A stretch of 64,000 nucleotides of DNA from Camellia lanceoleosa (GCA_025200525.1 CM045763.1:90811470-90875469); one strand, 5' to 3'; shown: positions 1-12,625, numbered from the stretch's first letter. Made by a program: numbers and translations. The notes: generated by a model from the letters alone, not told the origin.

Positions 1-867
1 GAGTTTCGAAATCCTAACACAACGAAATAATACCACAAATATGAATGAAATTGATAAAAAAGAAAAATGTGAATAATGGTAACTACCAAAATAGAGGTAT
101 CAAAAAAAAAAAAATGTATATATCATTTTTCTATATAATATACATCAACAGTAGACATAAGGGTATAATAGTCCAAAAAATAATATAAATCAAGAAAAAA
201 TGACCTCATGAGATAAAAATATAAATATATGGGACTAATTAGGTTATAATTTTTCTTAATGGATTTATTGAGTTAAAACACCTCTAAATGAGATTTTTCA
301 ATAAAAAAAACCCTTATTGATGGAGATATAGATTTTAGATGTAATAAATAACAAATTATTTGAGTATTTTATTATTTTCAAATAATTTATTTCTTCAAGT
401 AAAATTATATTTTAATTAGATGTAAGAAATGACAAATATAAATAGTTTATTATTCTCAAATAATTTTTTTTATCTTTCATTCCCTACATCTAATTTTAAT
501 TTACTGCAACATGATTAGATATTTTTTCACTTTTATATTTATTTTTTAAAATTTTATTATTAAGGTGAGAAATATTGACTTATTTTTTCAATGATAATTA
601 AAATTTGAGAATAATATAGGATTGTAAAAGATAAAATGATAATTTTTTTTAATATATTTATGGGGAAACATTTGGTAATTTTTATAAGTCAATTTTTTTT
701 ATTATTATAAATATGAAATGTTATTATGTTTATTTTTCTTTAAAAAAAATTTAATACACAAGTATGTTTACAAAACAAAAGAAAAAATAATGTTTCGTAA
801 GTTGCTATGATATTGGGTGATGCTAGCTAATATGGACAAAAGAGGGAAACAAATTGAGAAGAAAACA

Positions 868-922
<55 letters not shown>

Positions 923-1642
923 TATATGGTGTAGCTATTTGCTATAGTGACACTATGAAAAAATAAATATAAAGAAAAATGAAAGAAATAAAATAAAGAA
1001 ATGGGAAGAGAGGGACAATTTCTCCGAATATATATTTTTCATATGGGAAAAAAAAATCAAATACCTATATGTATTTTTAAATTTTTGTTCAAACTCTAAT
1101 TTCTCAAAATAATTATTTATAAAATTGGTGGTCTTTTTAAAAAATAAAACATATTTTATAATTTGTTTAGTAACTTTCAAATAAATGATTGTATTTAATC
1201 TAGTATAAGGTTTAATGACGATCAATTTATTAGCTCTTTTTTATAGATAAGGCAATGTTTTGTTATTATACTATATATATATGCTTGTCTCAACAATTTA
1301 GAATTTTTTTAAATATTCTATAGAATTTAATCATTTTGTTTAACATTATTAAAATAATGTATGAGTCTTTATTAATTTTTTATAAAACCTTAGGAGAGGT
1401 GAGTGAAATTTACTATCTGAATATATAAGAGTAATATTGGAATTTTTTACTCATAGTACATAACGTCAATATGACGTCATCATATCCTGTCAAATAAATT
1501 AACAAAAGATTAACGGTGGGGAATTTTAATAATAGTTTTAAAAGTAAGGGTGATTTCTATAATTATTGAAACTACAGAGGAGGTCCTTATAATTGTCAGA
1601 AAGCTAAAGGGAGGTGACTATAATTTACCCAACTTTCTTTTA
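1..1642. other. AT-rich intergenic DNA with an AAT microsatellite
   Basis: No coding sequence is visible. The stretch is very AT-rich. It holds a long (AAT)n microsatellite at about 868-921. Around 1500-1630 there is a transposon-like phrase with alternating short pyrimidine and purine blocks ending in a TTTACCC motif, probably an old element remnant. The only longer open frames are low-complexity translations of AT-rich DNA. Confidence 0.6.
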
Positions 1643-1967
1643 GATAAATTACATTGAACTATTTTAAAAGTTTAAAGAAAATACAATAAGCTCCATAATT
1701 TAAACATAATTACATTAAATTCTCACAAAGTTTTAATTCATCTCACTCTCAACTCCATTTTCATCTATAATTTGTTAATCATATGGATAGAAAAATAATA
1801 TAGTTATTTTTTTTAATATTAAAATGTATATTTTTTCTTTTTTATCCTTACCCTTTTGTACCATCTGAATTAATTCGATTTGTTTAAATAAATATAATTA
1901 TAATAAAATTATGAGATTTGTATTTTCTCTTAACTTCTGAGGAGTTACTAGTCAGTGTAATTTACCC
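1643..1967. mobile_element. Short inverted-repeat element, GGGTAAATTA family
   Basis: The ends are imperfect inverted repeats. The left begins GATAAATTACATTGAAC and the reverse complement of the right begins GGGTAAATTACACTGAC. The flanking 9-mers TTTCTTTTA and TCTCTTTTT agree at 7 of 9 positions, as expected for an old MULE-type insertion. There is no coding capacity. The same terminal motif recurs on the larger element at 59047-62994. The element lies just upstream of the F-box gene promoter. Confidence 0.5.
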
Positions 1968-2050
1968 TCTCTTTTTGTTCCCCTTTTTTTTTTCCTTTTT
2001 TTTTTTTTTTTGTTGGTATTTTTCTTATTTGAATCTAGTGTTCCCGCGCC

Positions 2051-2060
2051 TATAAATATA
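2051..2060 (+). promoter_or_regulatory. TATA box of the F-box gene
   Basis: TATAAATATA follows a short GC-rich step (CCCGCGCC) and lies about 80 bases before the start codon at 2132. That spacing gives a 5' UTR of roughly 50 bases. A pyrimidine-rich tract at 1967-2010 precedes it. The call rests on motif and spacing only. Confidence 0.6.
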
Positions 2061-2131
2061 AGAGAGTTGGAGTTTCCAGCTTTCACGGCCATTCGAATTT
2101 CGCTCTGTTTTTTGTTGCAGAAACAGAAACA

Positions 2132-2222
2132 ATGGTGAAACGAATGCGAAGCTCCAAATCAATCTGCTGCTGCGCCTCTCCTCGCTTCTCCTTTCTCAAT
2201 CCTCATTCCACTTTCTCCTGGT

Positions 2223-2275
<53 letters not shown>

Positions 2276-2875
2276 TTCTGATTAAAATCAACTTGATTAC
2301 GAAAATCATTTGAAATTCACTTGAATTTCGCAATCTTCTCTATCTCTGTACTTCGAATTTGAGAAAGAGATCAAGTCGAATTTGATAGCATTTGAATTTT
2401 TGTAGGTCAATATGCTGAAATTTGTTCTAGAGCGAGTTGCTTTTGATCTTAATGTGTAGCTTCATTTTCATTTGATCTCCTTGTTGGAGTTAAGTACACA
2501 TTACACAAGCGAGCATTTTCTGAGAAAAAGCAACTTGAATACGAAATGCATTTCAATTCACTTTAATTTCGCAAGCTTCTCTATCTCTGTATCAAGTCGA
2601 ATTTCATAATATTTGAATTTTTGTAGATCAATGTGCAGAAGTTTGTTGTAGATTGAGTAGCTTTTGATCTTAATGTGGAGCTTCATTTGATCGCCTTGCA
2701 GGATTTAAGATATTTATACTTTAATTTTTGTGAACTTCTCTTTCTCTCTTTACTTAAAATTTGAGCAAAAGATCAAATCGAATTTGATAACATTTGAATT
2801 TGTGTTGATCAATATGCGGAAATTTGTTGTGAAGTGAGTTGATTTGATTTGAAATTCACTAGAATTTCGAAAGCT

Positions 2876-2942
<67 letters not shown>

Positions 2943-5900
2943 ACAAATCTGAGCAAGAGATCAAGTGGAATATGATAACATTTGAATTCTTGTAGATCAA
3001 TGTGTAGAAATTTGTTGTAGAGTGAGTGCTTTTGATGTTAATGTAGAGCTTCATTTGATTTCCTTGCTGGATTTAAGATCTTTGTACTTTAATTTTGGCT
3101 CTGATCTTCAAAAAAATTGGATACATTCTTAATCATTGAAGCTCTGTTAAGTATTGATGTACTGGTTACAACTTCAATGCTGGTTTTCAACTTTGTCTGA
3201 TCTTCAACATCGAATCATGAGTAGTATATCGATCTCTGTTTTTTTTTCAATATATGTGAAGCGATGAGCTTGAGTTGAGTTTCTTATAGATCTAATAAAG
3301 CGTAGAGTAGCTTATTTGAATTGCTTATTATCTGTTAGAACGCAAAGAAAACAAGGAAAAGTGTGTATAGTTTTTCATCTTAGGCTTTTTGCTGATTTAG
3401 CTTCTTATAGATCAAACTACCGGGCTCAACTATGTCATGTAGTTTTCTCAGGTTTCGTAATTAAAAATAACTAAATAAATAAATAAATCAGAAATTCAAA
3501 GCTTTGACTTATTTTATTTACATAGAAACCAAACAGAACATCTGTGAACAAACCTGCGAGTTTAGTCAGTAGTTGCCTTGAATTTCATTAATTAGAAGGT
3601 AGATTTAATAATTTTCACCTTCTCTGTGTTTCTGAGTTACGCTTAACTTGAAACTCGAAATTAATGAACTGCCTAAACTAATTTCCAGTGATGATTGAAA
3701 TTTAGCTTGAATTCCTGCGACGAGGTTGAATTTACAAAAGAAATTTCTATAAAATGATACCCACGCTTGTTTTGCTTTATTTCCAGAATTGCTTTTCAAT
3801 TTGTCGCATATATTGATCTGTGTTTGTCTACTTTGAACACAAAAAGGTACGAGGATGATGTGTGGACTGAAATTGCCAAATACTTGGATGGGAAATCTCT
3901 GGTAATGCTCGCAATAACATGCCAGTGGTTTTACCAAATTATCATGGAGGAGAGCATATGGAAGTTTGCCTGTTTGCGAGATCTTCAGGTCCCTGATCCT
4001 GGAGGTGTGGCTTTCACATGGATTGAGCTCTATGCTTCAGCTTTCGGTAAAGATTGGAGCTTTTTTAACACGTTATTGGTAGTACAATAAAATTGAACAG
4101 AATTGGTTAGTAAATAACATTCTCATGATCTGATCAAGATGTGATTGATTACTTGCAGATGGAAGTCACTCTTTCATGTTCCGTCAACAGGAGAAACATA
4201 TCGGTAACTATTTTTGTTTTGGAAATTGAAATTCAAACTCCACTTTTAACCTCTCACAATCTCTTTGCGAGATGTTAAAAAGATATAATTTCCCTAGTAT
4301 TTTCCCTCTGAAATTTATTCAGGTACTGGTGGCTTTTGTACCACAATATGCCACCAATTGTGCATTGAGCATAGAGGAAAAGAAAGCACATAATTACCTC
4401 TGGGGAGATTTTAGATCAGCTTCTTGTTGATAGATGACACTTCAGAAGTGTTTATTTATGAAAAACAAGATGAACAATGAGTGAAATGTGGAATATGCGT
4501 TGTTCACTTTTGTTTCCCCTACAGAAGATGCATTTTATGCCAATTTTATACCAATGTTTATTTATTAATCTGAACTAATTTGTAGCATGAGGGGGTGGGC
4601 AACTAGTGAGTTTTTTTTTCTATTCAATCTACTTTTTCAATTAAACAACAATGACAGATAAGCACACTCCATGCCCAGATTCATGATTTTTTATTATTAT
4701 TATTATTATTTTTGTTTGTTTGTTTTTTGGGGGTATCAGATTGGATGCGAATTGGAGCATTTTTCTTTGATTCACCAGTTGCATTCTTGACGGAGAAGCT
4801 GATCCCTCCAGTGAAAATTCCACATGAAGAGACCATAGAGAAAATGTTGCAATTGAGTGGCTCTTGCGTGTTGAACAACATTAAAACTGGAATCTGGATA
4901 GCAGGTATTTCTAAGTTGATGCTATTACCTGGGCTACTTCTTAGCAAGTATTCAAAGTTTTACAATCACTTATATGGATCCTAACTGCATAATTCTAATT
5001 GGATCAGATTTACAGCTTGTTCGATGCCCTGTATGTGACCTCAATACATGCGATGGTGCGTGACAAATTAATGTTCCTTCTTTATAAACATCCACAAGAA
5101 TTATAATTCCCTTTAATTAATTTCAGCAGGTAAGATAGTCATAAGGAGCATGATTATGATACACATCCAAGTCCATCAATAGGCCTACGATAGGGGAAGG
5201 GCATAAAAACAGATGTTGGACGTTGTCCTCATGTCTTGCTATAGTAACTTGTAGCATTTGGATTGTTCAGTTTGTTTTTTCAGAATTTTTTTTTTTTTGA
5301 AGAATACTAAAAATTAATTTGGTGAAAATATTTTTGAATTTTTAAAAACTGTTTTTGTACCAAAAAGAAAACAAAATGAAAATGGCGAGCCTTTTTTAAT
5401 ATTTTATTATTTTTTCACCAAATTAGTTTTCAAAAATTGTCGACAAATTCTTTTCTATAACGGGAGGGAAATGTAACTCATTTACTTAAGAAAGTAGTGA
5501 CGGATCATTAATCCATTGCTTATAAATGAAAGCAAATGAAGCAAGAGGGTATCATACCCTATTTGTAATTTCCTAGTAACTTGTAGATACTAGAATTCAA
5601 TAAGTTGGTTCTTTTTTGGAGGCCCAATTTCGTTTAGTTGCCAGAAATTTTTGCTGTTTACGTAGCCACAATTTTGTGTTTGTTGAATAGCCATGTATCA
5701 ATCAGTAATAGCTGTCGCTATAGCCAGTATGTGACAAGGAGAAGTATTCAGCACTTAAAAATGATAAATTTTCCCTTGTTTTTTTCGCAGGAACAATGCA
5801 GACATTGGATGCGAGGCACATAGAGCTGTTCTTGAGCAAGGGATACCAGGACGAGAGTTGGGATTACAATTTGTTAGGATCTCATGAGATCAAAAAGCAT

Positions 5901-7233
5901 GCTGATGGAGCTTCCGGTGGCATTTTTGACATTAAACATATCAGAGACCTCTCAACCTCTGGTAATTCCGACAAATTTTGAATATTCTGTGGAGTGGTAG
6001 AGATTTTCTTTATGTCACAAAATTGTGTTTCTTTTGTTTGGTTTTGCTTTCGGTTTCTGTTATGTGTTTTCATTTTTAGGAAAACACTAGAATCTTGTTG
6101 GCAAACTGTTTTTCTGGAAAATTTCTTGAAAAAAAATCTACTTTAAAGCAAGGTGTTTTCCTTTTTATTTTTATTTTTATTTTTTATTTTTGAAACACAA
6201 AAAAACAAAAACATAACCAAACAGACATAATTTCCAGCAAGGGTACTTTTTGCCTCACTTGTGTCACTCAATATTTGTGAAATTATTAGTTATTTCCGAA
6301 GATTGAATGCATGAAATGATCTTCTTCGATTTCCAAATGTATTGGCAGAGGTGTTTGATCTCAAATCATGGGCGGGGAAACCCAGGGACTGGCAACCAAA
6401 AGCCATGATAACTCTTCATGCAGTAGCAGTCAACACCAATTTACAGGAAAATGAAGGTATAGAGCTTATTCAATCCTGACTGTCCCATTTAAATCAATTT
6501 TTTTTTTTTGGCATAAATTTCCTTCTTGCTCCTCCTATAGTTCCAAGCGTGATCAATGAATCATTGTAGGATTCTCAGCTCGGATCTTTCTTGTCTCATT
6601 TTGCAAAGTCTCTTTTCACCACACAATCAGGTTATAGAGACTCATCGTGTGGTAAAGAGATATCTTGAGGTGAGATAAGAGAGATCTAATTAGGTTCTAG
6701 CCCTGATTGGACATAGAAAGTTACAATTTTTTGGCGTCAACTTATAAGCTTTAAAGTGGATTTTGTTTTTGACATGTTTTTGTCTTTAGTAAATTTTTTA
6801 AAAATTATAACAAATATATATATATATTTTTTCCTCTTAAACTTCTTCAAGACTAGATGACTCTAAATTTTTTTAAAATTTTGAAGAAAGTTTACATATG
6901 AAAAGTTAGCTTATTTTTATCTTTACTGAATTTAAAAAAAATAAATTAGAATCTTCTTATTTAGAAAGAATTTTAAAATGTATATATTTTGACTCAAAAG
7001 TTGAAAAGGCTCATTAAAAACAAAAATAAAGTCCAAAAAAATGACACTAGTTATAAGTGGCAAAGAGTACAATAGCTTAAATTTTCTTTGAAAGGTTTCA
7101 TTTCGAAATTAACTATTTGTTTTATTTATTTATTTTGATGTGGAAAGCAGGACTACACATAAAATACCATGCCATGAGAGCTGGAGCTGATGGACAAGTT
7201 GTTTCGATTCGGATCTCTCAGCAGCTCCAGTAA
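2132..7233 (+). CDS. F-box protein, At3g61730/RMF-like, eight exons
   Basis: Predicted 302-residue F-box protein, expected to be the substrate-recruiting subunit of an SCF ubiquitin ligase. Exons: 2132-2220, 3847-4046, 4159-4203, 4740-4904, 5008-5055, 5791-5961, 6349-6456, 7151-7233. All junctions are GT-AG, and intron 1 is in phase 2 and the other six in phase 1. The summed length is 909 bases, an exact open frame. The F-box lies at about residues 32-75 (DDVWTEIAKYLDGKSLVML, then WKFACLRDLQVPDPG). A CPVCDLNTCDG segment near residue 180 looks like a small cysteine motif. From memory the whole protein follows Arabidopsis At3g61730 (REDUCED MALE FERTILITY), implicated in tapetum and pollen development. 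The start is chosen because exon 1 (MVKRMRSSKS) splices in frame to the F-box. The N-terminus is basic, serine-rich and poorly conserved. No lesion is visible. Intron 1 (1,626 bases) is unusually repetitive. Confidence 0.88.
2222..2274. repeat. (CT)n(AC)n microsatellite at a 5' splice site
   Basis: A compound CT then AC dinucleotide tract starts two bases inside intron 1 of the F-box gene, directly after the GT donor at 2221-2222. Length change here would alter the sequence around the donor. Confidence 0.95.
2295..3110 (+). repeat. Degenerate tandem repeat in F-box intron 1
   Basis: About four diverged copies of a unit of roughly 160-240 bases start near 2312, 2553, 2720 and 2945. Recurring landmarks are TCAAGTCGAATTTGATA, CATTTGAATTTTTGTAG, GAAATTTGTTGTAGA and AGCTTCATTTGATC. 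Copy 3 ends in a second (CT)n(AC)n tract at about 2876-2945, which resembles the tract at 2222-2274. The microsatellite was therefore probably copied along with the unit. Confidence 0.75.
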
Positions 7234-8261
7234 TTTGTGCCCAAATTCTGGCACTCTCTCTCTCTCTTTTCCACGGTGGGAAATTAGAATTTTCTTTCTT
7301 TTTCTTCTGAATTTTGCTATTCAGATCGAATATTAATACTTAACCAAATAAATCAAGTTGGTGTAGTTGCAATCAGTGTAATAACTTCATAATAACCCCT
7401 TGCGGAAAAAAATAAAATAAATAAATTCAGCGATTTTTACTTCCTCTTTGCATACGCAGCAGTGCACCTGTATGAATGATCTTAACAGCTATTTGTAGAG
7501 TTTTTTTTTTTACCAAACCCAGGTTTTAAAACAAAATTCTCAAAACTCACATAATTTGAAAATAAAGAAGGTAAAACCCATCTGTACACGCTAATTTGCA
7601 AAATGTTCTGATAATGTTTCAACTTAATTTTCCTGGGCTTGTTTTCTTGGCATAAAAATGTGATCACAAGTTGTCCTCTTCTGAAAATTCACAATTTTGT
7701 TGGTAACATCGTAATGACCTTTTCTATGTAACTTATACACCACTGTTTCGACTAACAATTTCACAAAAAGAGCTAATAATCAGTAGTAGTGCTGACATAT
7801 AATTGAAACACATAATTAACTTCAAATATGTTCCAGCCCAGTTGCACCTCCCTCTCACATACGAGAGATTGGGGAATTTGATCCTTGCTAGAGGCAAGAT
7901 TGGGCAACACTAACACCAACCCAATGCAGCTGCCTTACTCCCTCAAGTCTAAGCTAGATATATAAACTATATTTAAAAAAAAAAAAAAATCTATCTATAA
8001 TCATCAAACAAAATAGCAGAAAATATCAAGATGTAGTGATAATAAGCAATGATACATCCATTATTGTCAAAAGAACTTGAGGGAATGTTTTAGTACAGAG
8101 GAACCCCATCAGATTGCTTCCCCTGGGTTCCCAACATGAACATCAAGGCATATATAAACTACATGACCAATCAAAAAAGGAGTAAAGAGACTTCAAAATG
8201 GACATCACAAGGTACAAATTCACCCACAACAAAAACAAAGTCATCAGAGGGATGCGATATC
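7234..8261. other. Convergent intergenic region, F-box and SDE2 3' ends
   Basis: This space between two convergent genes contains both 3' UTRs. A short CT run lies at 7254-7266. No gene, tRNA or clear transposon is visible. Open frames here are short and lack any recognisable motif. Confidence 0.6.
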
Positions 8262-10631
8262 TCATTTCTTAGCAAGCAGCTTTTTTGGAAGCTTCTCCAA
8301 AGGTGTGGTTTTGAGAAGGAAGAGCCTGGCAGCACGCTCTTGCAATGTACCCCCGCATTTCAACCCACATGATTGCAGCTCCGATTTTAACCTTTCCATA
8401 CCAAGAACCTAAAAGATCATACCAGAAAAATTCAAAATGTTAGTTGCTGTCAACGCTGCAAAAGTAGACGGCCTGTGTCAGCTTTATAATGGACTACAAT
8501 AAGACATCATAAATATAAAACTGGCAAGATAATTTTACAAGTGCAATGTGAAATTTTGCAAGTTATAACTTTATGCTGTTTCTTTCCCTCTCTATAGGAC
8601 ATTATGAAATCAGAGAGACACGTTATTCAATAAACACGGTTCAAGAACAGACACAGTTTCAACTAACAGGCTATTATCTTCTTCTTTTGCAGAATGCATT
8701 GCAATTGACAACTTCATGGAAGAGACCATCAGTCCCTTGGTTGTTTTAAGAAAAAATTTCCCAATTTAATCCGAAAGCAAGGCAATCAAAACCAATTTAC
8801 TTCACACACATAAACAGAAAGAAAAGTTGGTCACAATACCTCCAACTCTGCTGCTGAATTAAATTCATCGAAGTTCAGTGGCTTCACTGTATCTGAAACA
8901 TCAGTGCTCATCGCCACAGTTTCTTCATGAACTACAGGTTTGGATTCGGAATCAACGTTGACTTCTGCATCATTTGTTCCACATTCAAAATCTTCCCCCT
9001 TTCCGGAGCTAGAAACACTTGGGTGCTGACCCTCTGTTCCCTCCAGATTACCAGGCTCAATTTCCCAAGATTTTTGTTTCTCATTCTCAAAAGCTTCTGC
9101 CTCCTTGGATAAAGATATCGCTCCATTCTGTACTATCCTTTCTTCAAGAATCTCCATTGCTGGTTCACCAACATCATTGTTTTCACAACCAACCAGACCC
9201 CCATCAGAACTTTCACCACTCCTTACAGCAATCTCCTTCTCTTTCTCAGAACCACTCTCAGATGAACCTCCACCAGAAGAGTCTCCATCCAGTTTCCCAC
9301 CAGTAACAGAATCTGAACTACCCTCCGTTTCCTTATTTGAGTCTGTACAGTTCCCATTGTCTAAAACAATGGATTTCTCATTTTCCTCCTCTTCATCATC
9401 ATCACTATCATCCTCGTCGTCGCTATCACTGTCACCCACTTTTCTCTTTCCCATCCTAACAAAGATCAACCAATCAGATTATCACAAAAAAATGAACAAA
9501 TCATATGCAAAAAATCTCAGTTATAAAGTTTGCTATAACTATCTCTGATAATATATTGCTACTGACAAAAAAAATAAAAATATGCTGATAATACTAGGTG
9601 AAATGTAGATATATTTTAATCACATTTCCCCTAACTTTTCCTTTTTTGCTTCCCAAATCCCCCAACCAAACATGAAACACGGAGTAAGAGCATCTCCAAC
9701 CCTTCCACAATTTTTTCATCTAATTTAATTCCAAAGTGCGATTGTTATGGGGAAGAAGCCATTGAGTAAAAATCTTGATTTGATATGAACTACTCCAATC
9801 CTTTCATCAAAACCCTTTAAAAAATTCCCCTATTATCCCAAATTTCTGATAAAAAAGTCATCTTAAAATTTTATCAAATTCAAATTTGATGAAGGATATG
9901 ACAAATTCTCAATTTGATGAAAAAAAATTACTCTATTGATTTGATGAAAGAAATTAAGGACAACAATGAATTGAAGAAGTTTACCATATCTTCAACCTCT
10001 TCGGATTCGGATCCGATCCCTTCGCCTTAATCTTCCTCTTCAAATTCACATGACTCCCAATCGCTTCCCTCACCGACTTCTCAACCTCTTCCCTACACTT
10101 AGCCGAATCCTCTCTATACTTGTCCACATACTTCTCCGCTGCATCCCCCCCCTTCCCTCCTCCACCCTTCTTCGCCGCCACTTTGTCCTTCTTCTTTATA
10201 AACTCCTCCGCAACCTTCTCCAGCCTCCGCTCCTCGGCCTCCGCCCTCCACTCCTCCAGCTTCTTCTCGGCGTTCACGTGGCGGAGCCGCCGGCCGCTCA
10301 TGTCCCTGCAAGCATCGAAGTTGTTGGTCTTCTTCTGGCCGGCCTTGGTGGCGGCGCCGCGGAGGAGGGAGCCGAAGCCACCCTTGCCGCCGCGGAGGCG
10401 GAGGAGTAGGTGGAGAACAGGGTGGAAGGAGGACCCATTAAGGAGGAGGAGGGAGGAGTCGTCTTGGAGTTGTTTGGTGCCTGTTAGGAGTCGCTGGTGG
10501 TGGATTGGGATGTGGGTGATTTCGCGAATTCGAGACTTGATGGAGAGGATTGGGATTGATGGAGATATGAAATTTAGGGCTTTGTGTTTTCCATTTAAGA
10601 GTTTGACGTACACTTGGTATGTTTCCTCCAT
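8262..10631 (-). CDS. SDE2: SDE2-like protein, ubiquitin-like N-terminus, three exons
   Basis: Exons read on the minus strand: 10631-9985, 9455-8840, 8408-8262 (1,410 bases, 469 residues). Both introns are GT-AG. Residues 1-82 form a ubiquitin-like domain ending LRLRGGKGGFGSLLRG. The GG|KGG site is the conserved place where ubiquitin proteases release the mature protein in Sde2 homologues. The SDE2 core follows, with NNFDACRDMSGRRLRHVNAE near residues 105-125. Next come a lysine/glutamate-rich helical stretch, a long acidic serine/aspartate-rich region (about 220-300), and a C-terminal SAP-like segment (about 424-469) ending LPKKLLAKK. Known roles of the family are splicing of particular introns (fission yeast) and PCNA-linked replication stress response (human); a nuclear role here is inferred. 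The start MEETYQVYVK is the only ATG fitting the domain. No damage is seen. Confidence 0.9.
9640..9960. mobile_element. AT-rich MITE-like remnant in SDE2 intron 1
   Basis: The intron contains a GAGCATCTCCAACC motif, typical of one end of several plant MITE families. It is followed by repeated TCATCAAAT/ATTTGATGA words that can pair with each other. The right terminus is not recognisable and no target duplication was found, so only a degraded element is proposed. A similar TTTGATGA-rich stretch lies at about 55670-56035. Confidence 0.35.
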
Positions 10632-10748
10632 GATCAATCGATCGATGATCGATCGAAGCTCTGTGTGTGTGTGTGCGTGTGTGTGTGTTTGTGATCGAAT
10701 CGAAACAGAGGAGGAATTGAAAAGGGGGATTATCGTTTCTTTCCTCTG

Positions 10749-10756
10749 TTTATATA
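10749..10756 (-). promoter_or_regulatory. TATA box of the SDE2 gene
   Basis: On the minus strand TATATAAA lies about 120 bases before the SDE2 start codon. The inferred 5' UTR contains a CA/TG dinucleotide tract at about 10662-10690. The call rests on motif and distance only. Confidence 0.5.
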
Positions 10757-11144
10757 TGCCCTAGAATATTGTATGTGAGGGCAGGTGGGCACTTTGATCG
10801 GGTTTGGGTTTTCAGGACTACCCGGTCAGGATTCGGGTTTGGGTTCGGGTGTTTGGGAGAGATGATTGGATTACCATGCGGGACCTGAATTGGAAAAGAT
10901 GATTGGATTACCTACCATGTGTAACCTGCCAATTCATGTTTGTATGTAATAAAATGTCACGAGATTAATAATTTTATGCTAATCTGAATCCTCTCCTACA
11001 GTGGCATTAGCATTTTCATGAGAGAGTTGGAATGGTTAATCCCCTTTACATAAATTGATGGTAAATTTTCATTTTACTCTCCACTTTATAAAATCAAAAA
11101 AATTATATTATATGTGAGAAGAGTTTTTAAGTAATTTTATAGAT

Positions 11145-11331
11145 TTAGGGTTGGTTTGGGGTGTCCTAAAAAAGTATACTTTTTGACTTATTGGTGGATT
11201 TGGGTTGGGTTTGGGTTGGGTTTGATGTGATGTGTTAGAGAGGTGATGTGATTTAAATAGGATGATGTGACTTAAATAAGATAGTGACTTTTTGGCTTTT
11301 TGGCTTATTTAGAACATGCCAAACCTAGCCT
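11145..11331. mobile_element. MITE with GGTTTGG inverted ends
   Basis: The left end reads GGGTTGGTTTGGGGTGTCC. The reverse complement of the right end reads AAGGCTAGGTTTGGCATG. The interior is short, non-coding and repetitive (repeats of GATGTGACTTAAATA). It is flanked by TTA/TAG-like bases but I could not fix an exact target duplication. This resembles Tourist-like non-autonomous elements. Confidence 0.45.
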
Positions 11332-11494
11332 TAGTCATAAATAATTAATATCACCACACTAGTACATAAGTAAACATATTTTATTTTATATCTCCAATTT
11401 AATACTCCCATATTAATAATCTCCCCATCCAGTCTCACCATATTCATAAATCCCATCAAACTTAATCCGTCAAATAAAGGAGGCCATTAGATTT

Positions 11495-11865
11495 GACTTC
11501 TCTCAAGTTGTCTTCGTAGATCAATTTTGGAACCGATTTTGATAATCTGAAATGTTTACTTTTTAGGACTTGTTGAGTAGAATATTCATGCTAAAAATAA
11601 AAATGATCAGATATCGATAGTTATATGTTTAAATTATATATATATATATATATACATATATATTTTTTAAATAAACGACAAATATAGTTTTAAAAATAAT
11701 TATTCATTTTTTATAATATAAATTTGATTCAAACGTATAATTATCGATATCCGATTATTTTAATTTTTTATATGAATATTTTATTCAATGAGTCGTAAAA
11801 AATAAATAGTTTTGATGATCAAAATGAGACTTATGATGATCTTCCCGTCTCTCTCAAATTTTTTT
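11495..11865. mobile_element. Foldback element, about 370 bases
   Basis: The left arm (about 11500-11635) and the reverse complement of the right arm (about 11715-11850) align over more than 100 bases. Paired landmarks include AGAATATTCATGCTAAAAAT with AAATATTCATATAAAAAAT, and ATCAGATATCGATAGTTATA with ATCGGATATCGATAATTATA. An AT dinucleotide loop lies at 11636-11655. There is no open frame. It would fold into a long hairpin and is probably a MITE. Confidence 0.6.
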
Positions 11866-12009
11866 ATATTGAAATGTGAATATAAAAAAAACCTTAAAAT
11901 ATAATAAAACTTTATAATTGGCAAATAAAATCTTGATGTTTTTCTCTAAAACTTATGCAATATGTCAAAGATTCATAAATTTATATTCCTAGTGATGTGA
12001 GAAAAAGAT

Positions 12010-12625
12010 TAAGCTTTAAATTATTTATGTGTAATGATGATACAGTTCGTTCTCGGTGGATGGGTCGGACTGATCCAAGTTCTTCGAGTTCTGGTCCAAA
12101 TGGTCCAAATTTCACCAAGTGACTCGCAAACAAGTTCAACGGGAACGGGGTAGTCTCCCAGTGAACCATCCGGCGAGTAAATTAGTAGAGGAAGTAAGGA
12201 ATGTAGATCGAGAGATAGGAATAGAAAGCTTAACCTTCTTATTGTCTTCGATACTTGCTTATATCCTTTGATAATCATTTCACTGTCCCTTCCGACGTGC
12301 CCACATCGCCGAAAGCCTGTGCTGTAGCTTACCTTGTTCAGGGTAAGGGGGCGCTATTCCGACGGCTAGGTGTTGTCGTAATAAATGTTGTGATGGGCTG
12401 CATTAATGGTGATGTGTTGTGACAATAATTTTGCAAATCTTTGTCTGTTGATGTGGCCTGTCCTACACCTGCCATATGTTCGAATGTCATTGGCCCTTTA
12501 CGCCCAGTTGGCCTCCAGGTGTCCTGGACTTTACCAACCGGGTTATGCAACGAGCTCCGAATGATGGGCTTGGGATTGTTCACTGTGGGTTGTAGCCTTT
12601 GTGGGCCTATCCATGTCACGTAATA
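12010..12625. mobile_element. GC-richer block, possible solo LTR or element relic
   Basis: This block is clearly less AT-rich than the DNA on both sides and has sharp edges. GTAAT is present on each flank (about 12031 and 12619), which could be a 5-base target duplication. The reverse strand has short open frames without recognisable domains. No TG...CA ends, primer-binding site or partner copy is visible, so the class is unresolved. Confidence 0.3.

Noticed and set aside
2222..2945. CRISPR-like or regulatory repeat array
   Set aside because: Units are diverged tandem copies with no spacer structure, and the host is a plant nucleus.
9105..9548. 147-residue plus-strand serine-rich ORF
   Set aside because: It is the antisense shadow of SDE2 exon 2, whose acidic serine codons read as SSS/SLS on the other strand.
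10050..10764. Long plus-strand ORFs over SDE2 exon 1
   Set aside because: Antisense of the GC-rich SDE2 exon; no conserved motif.
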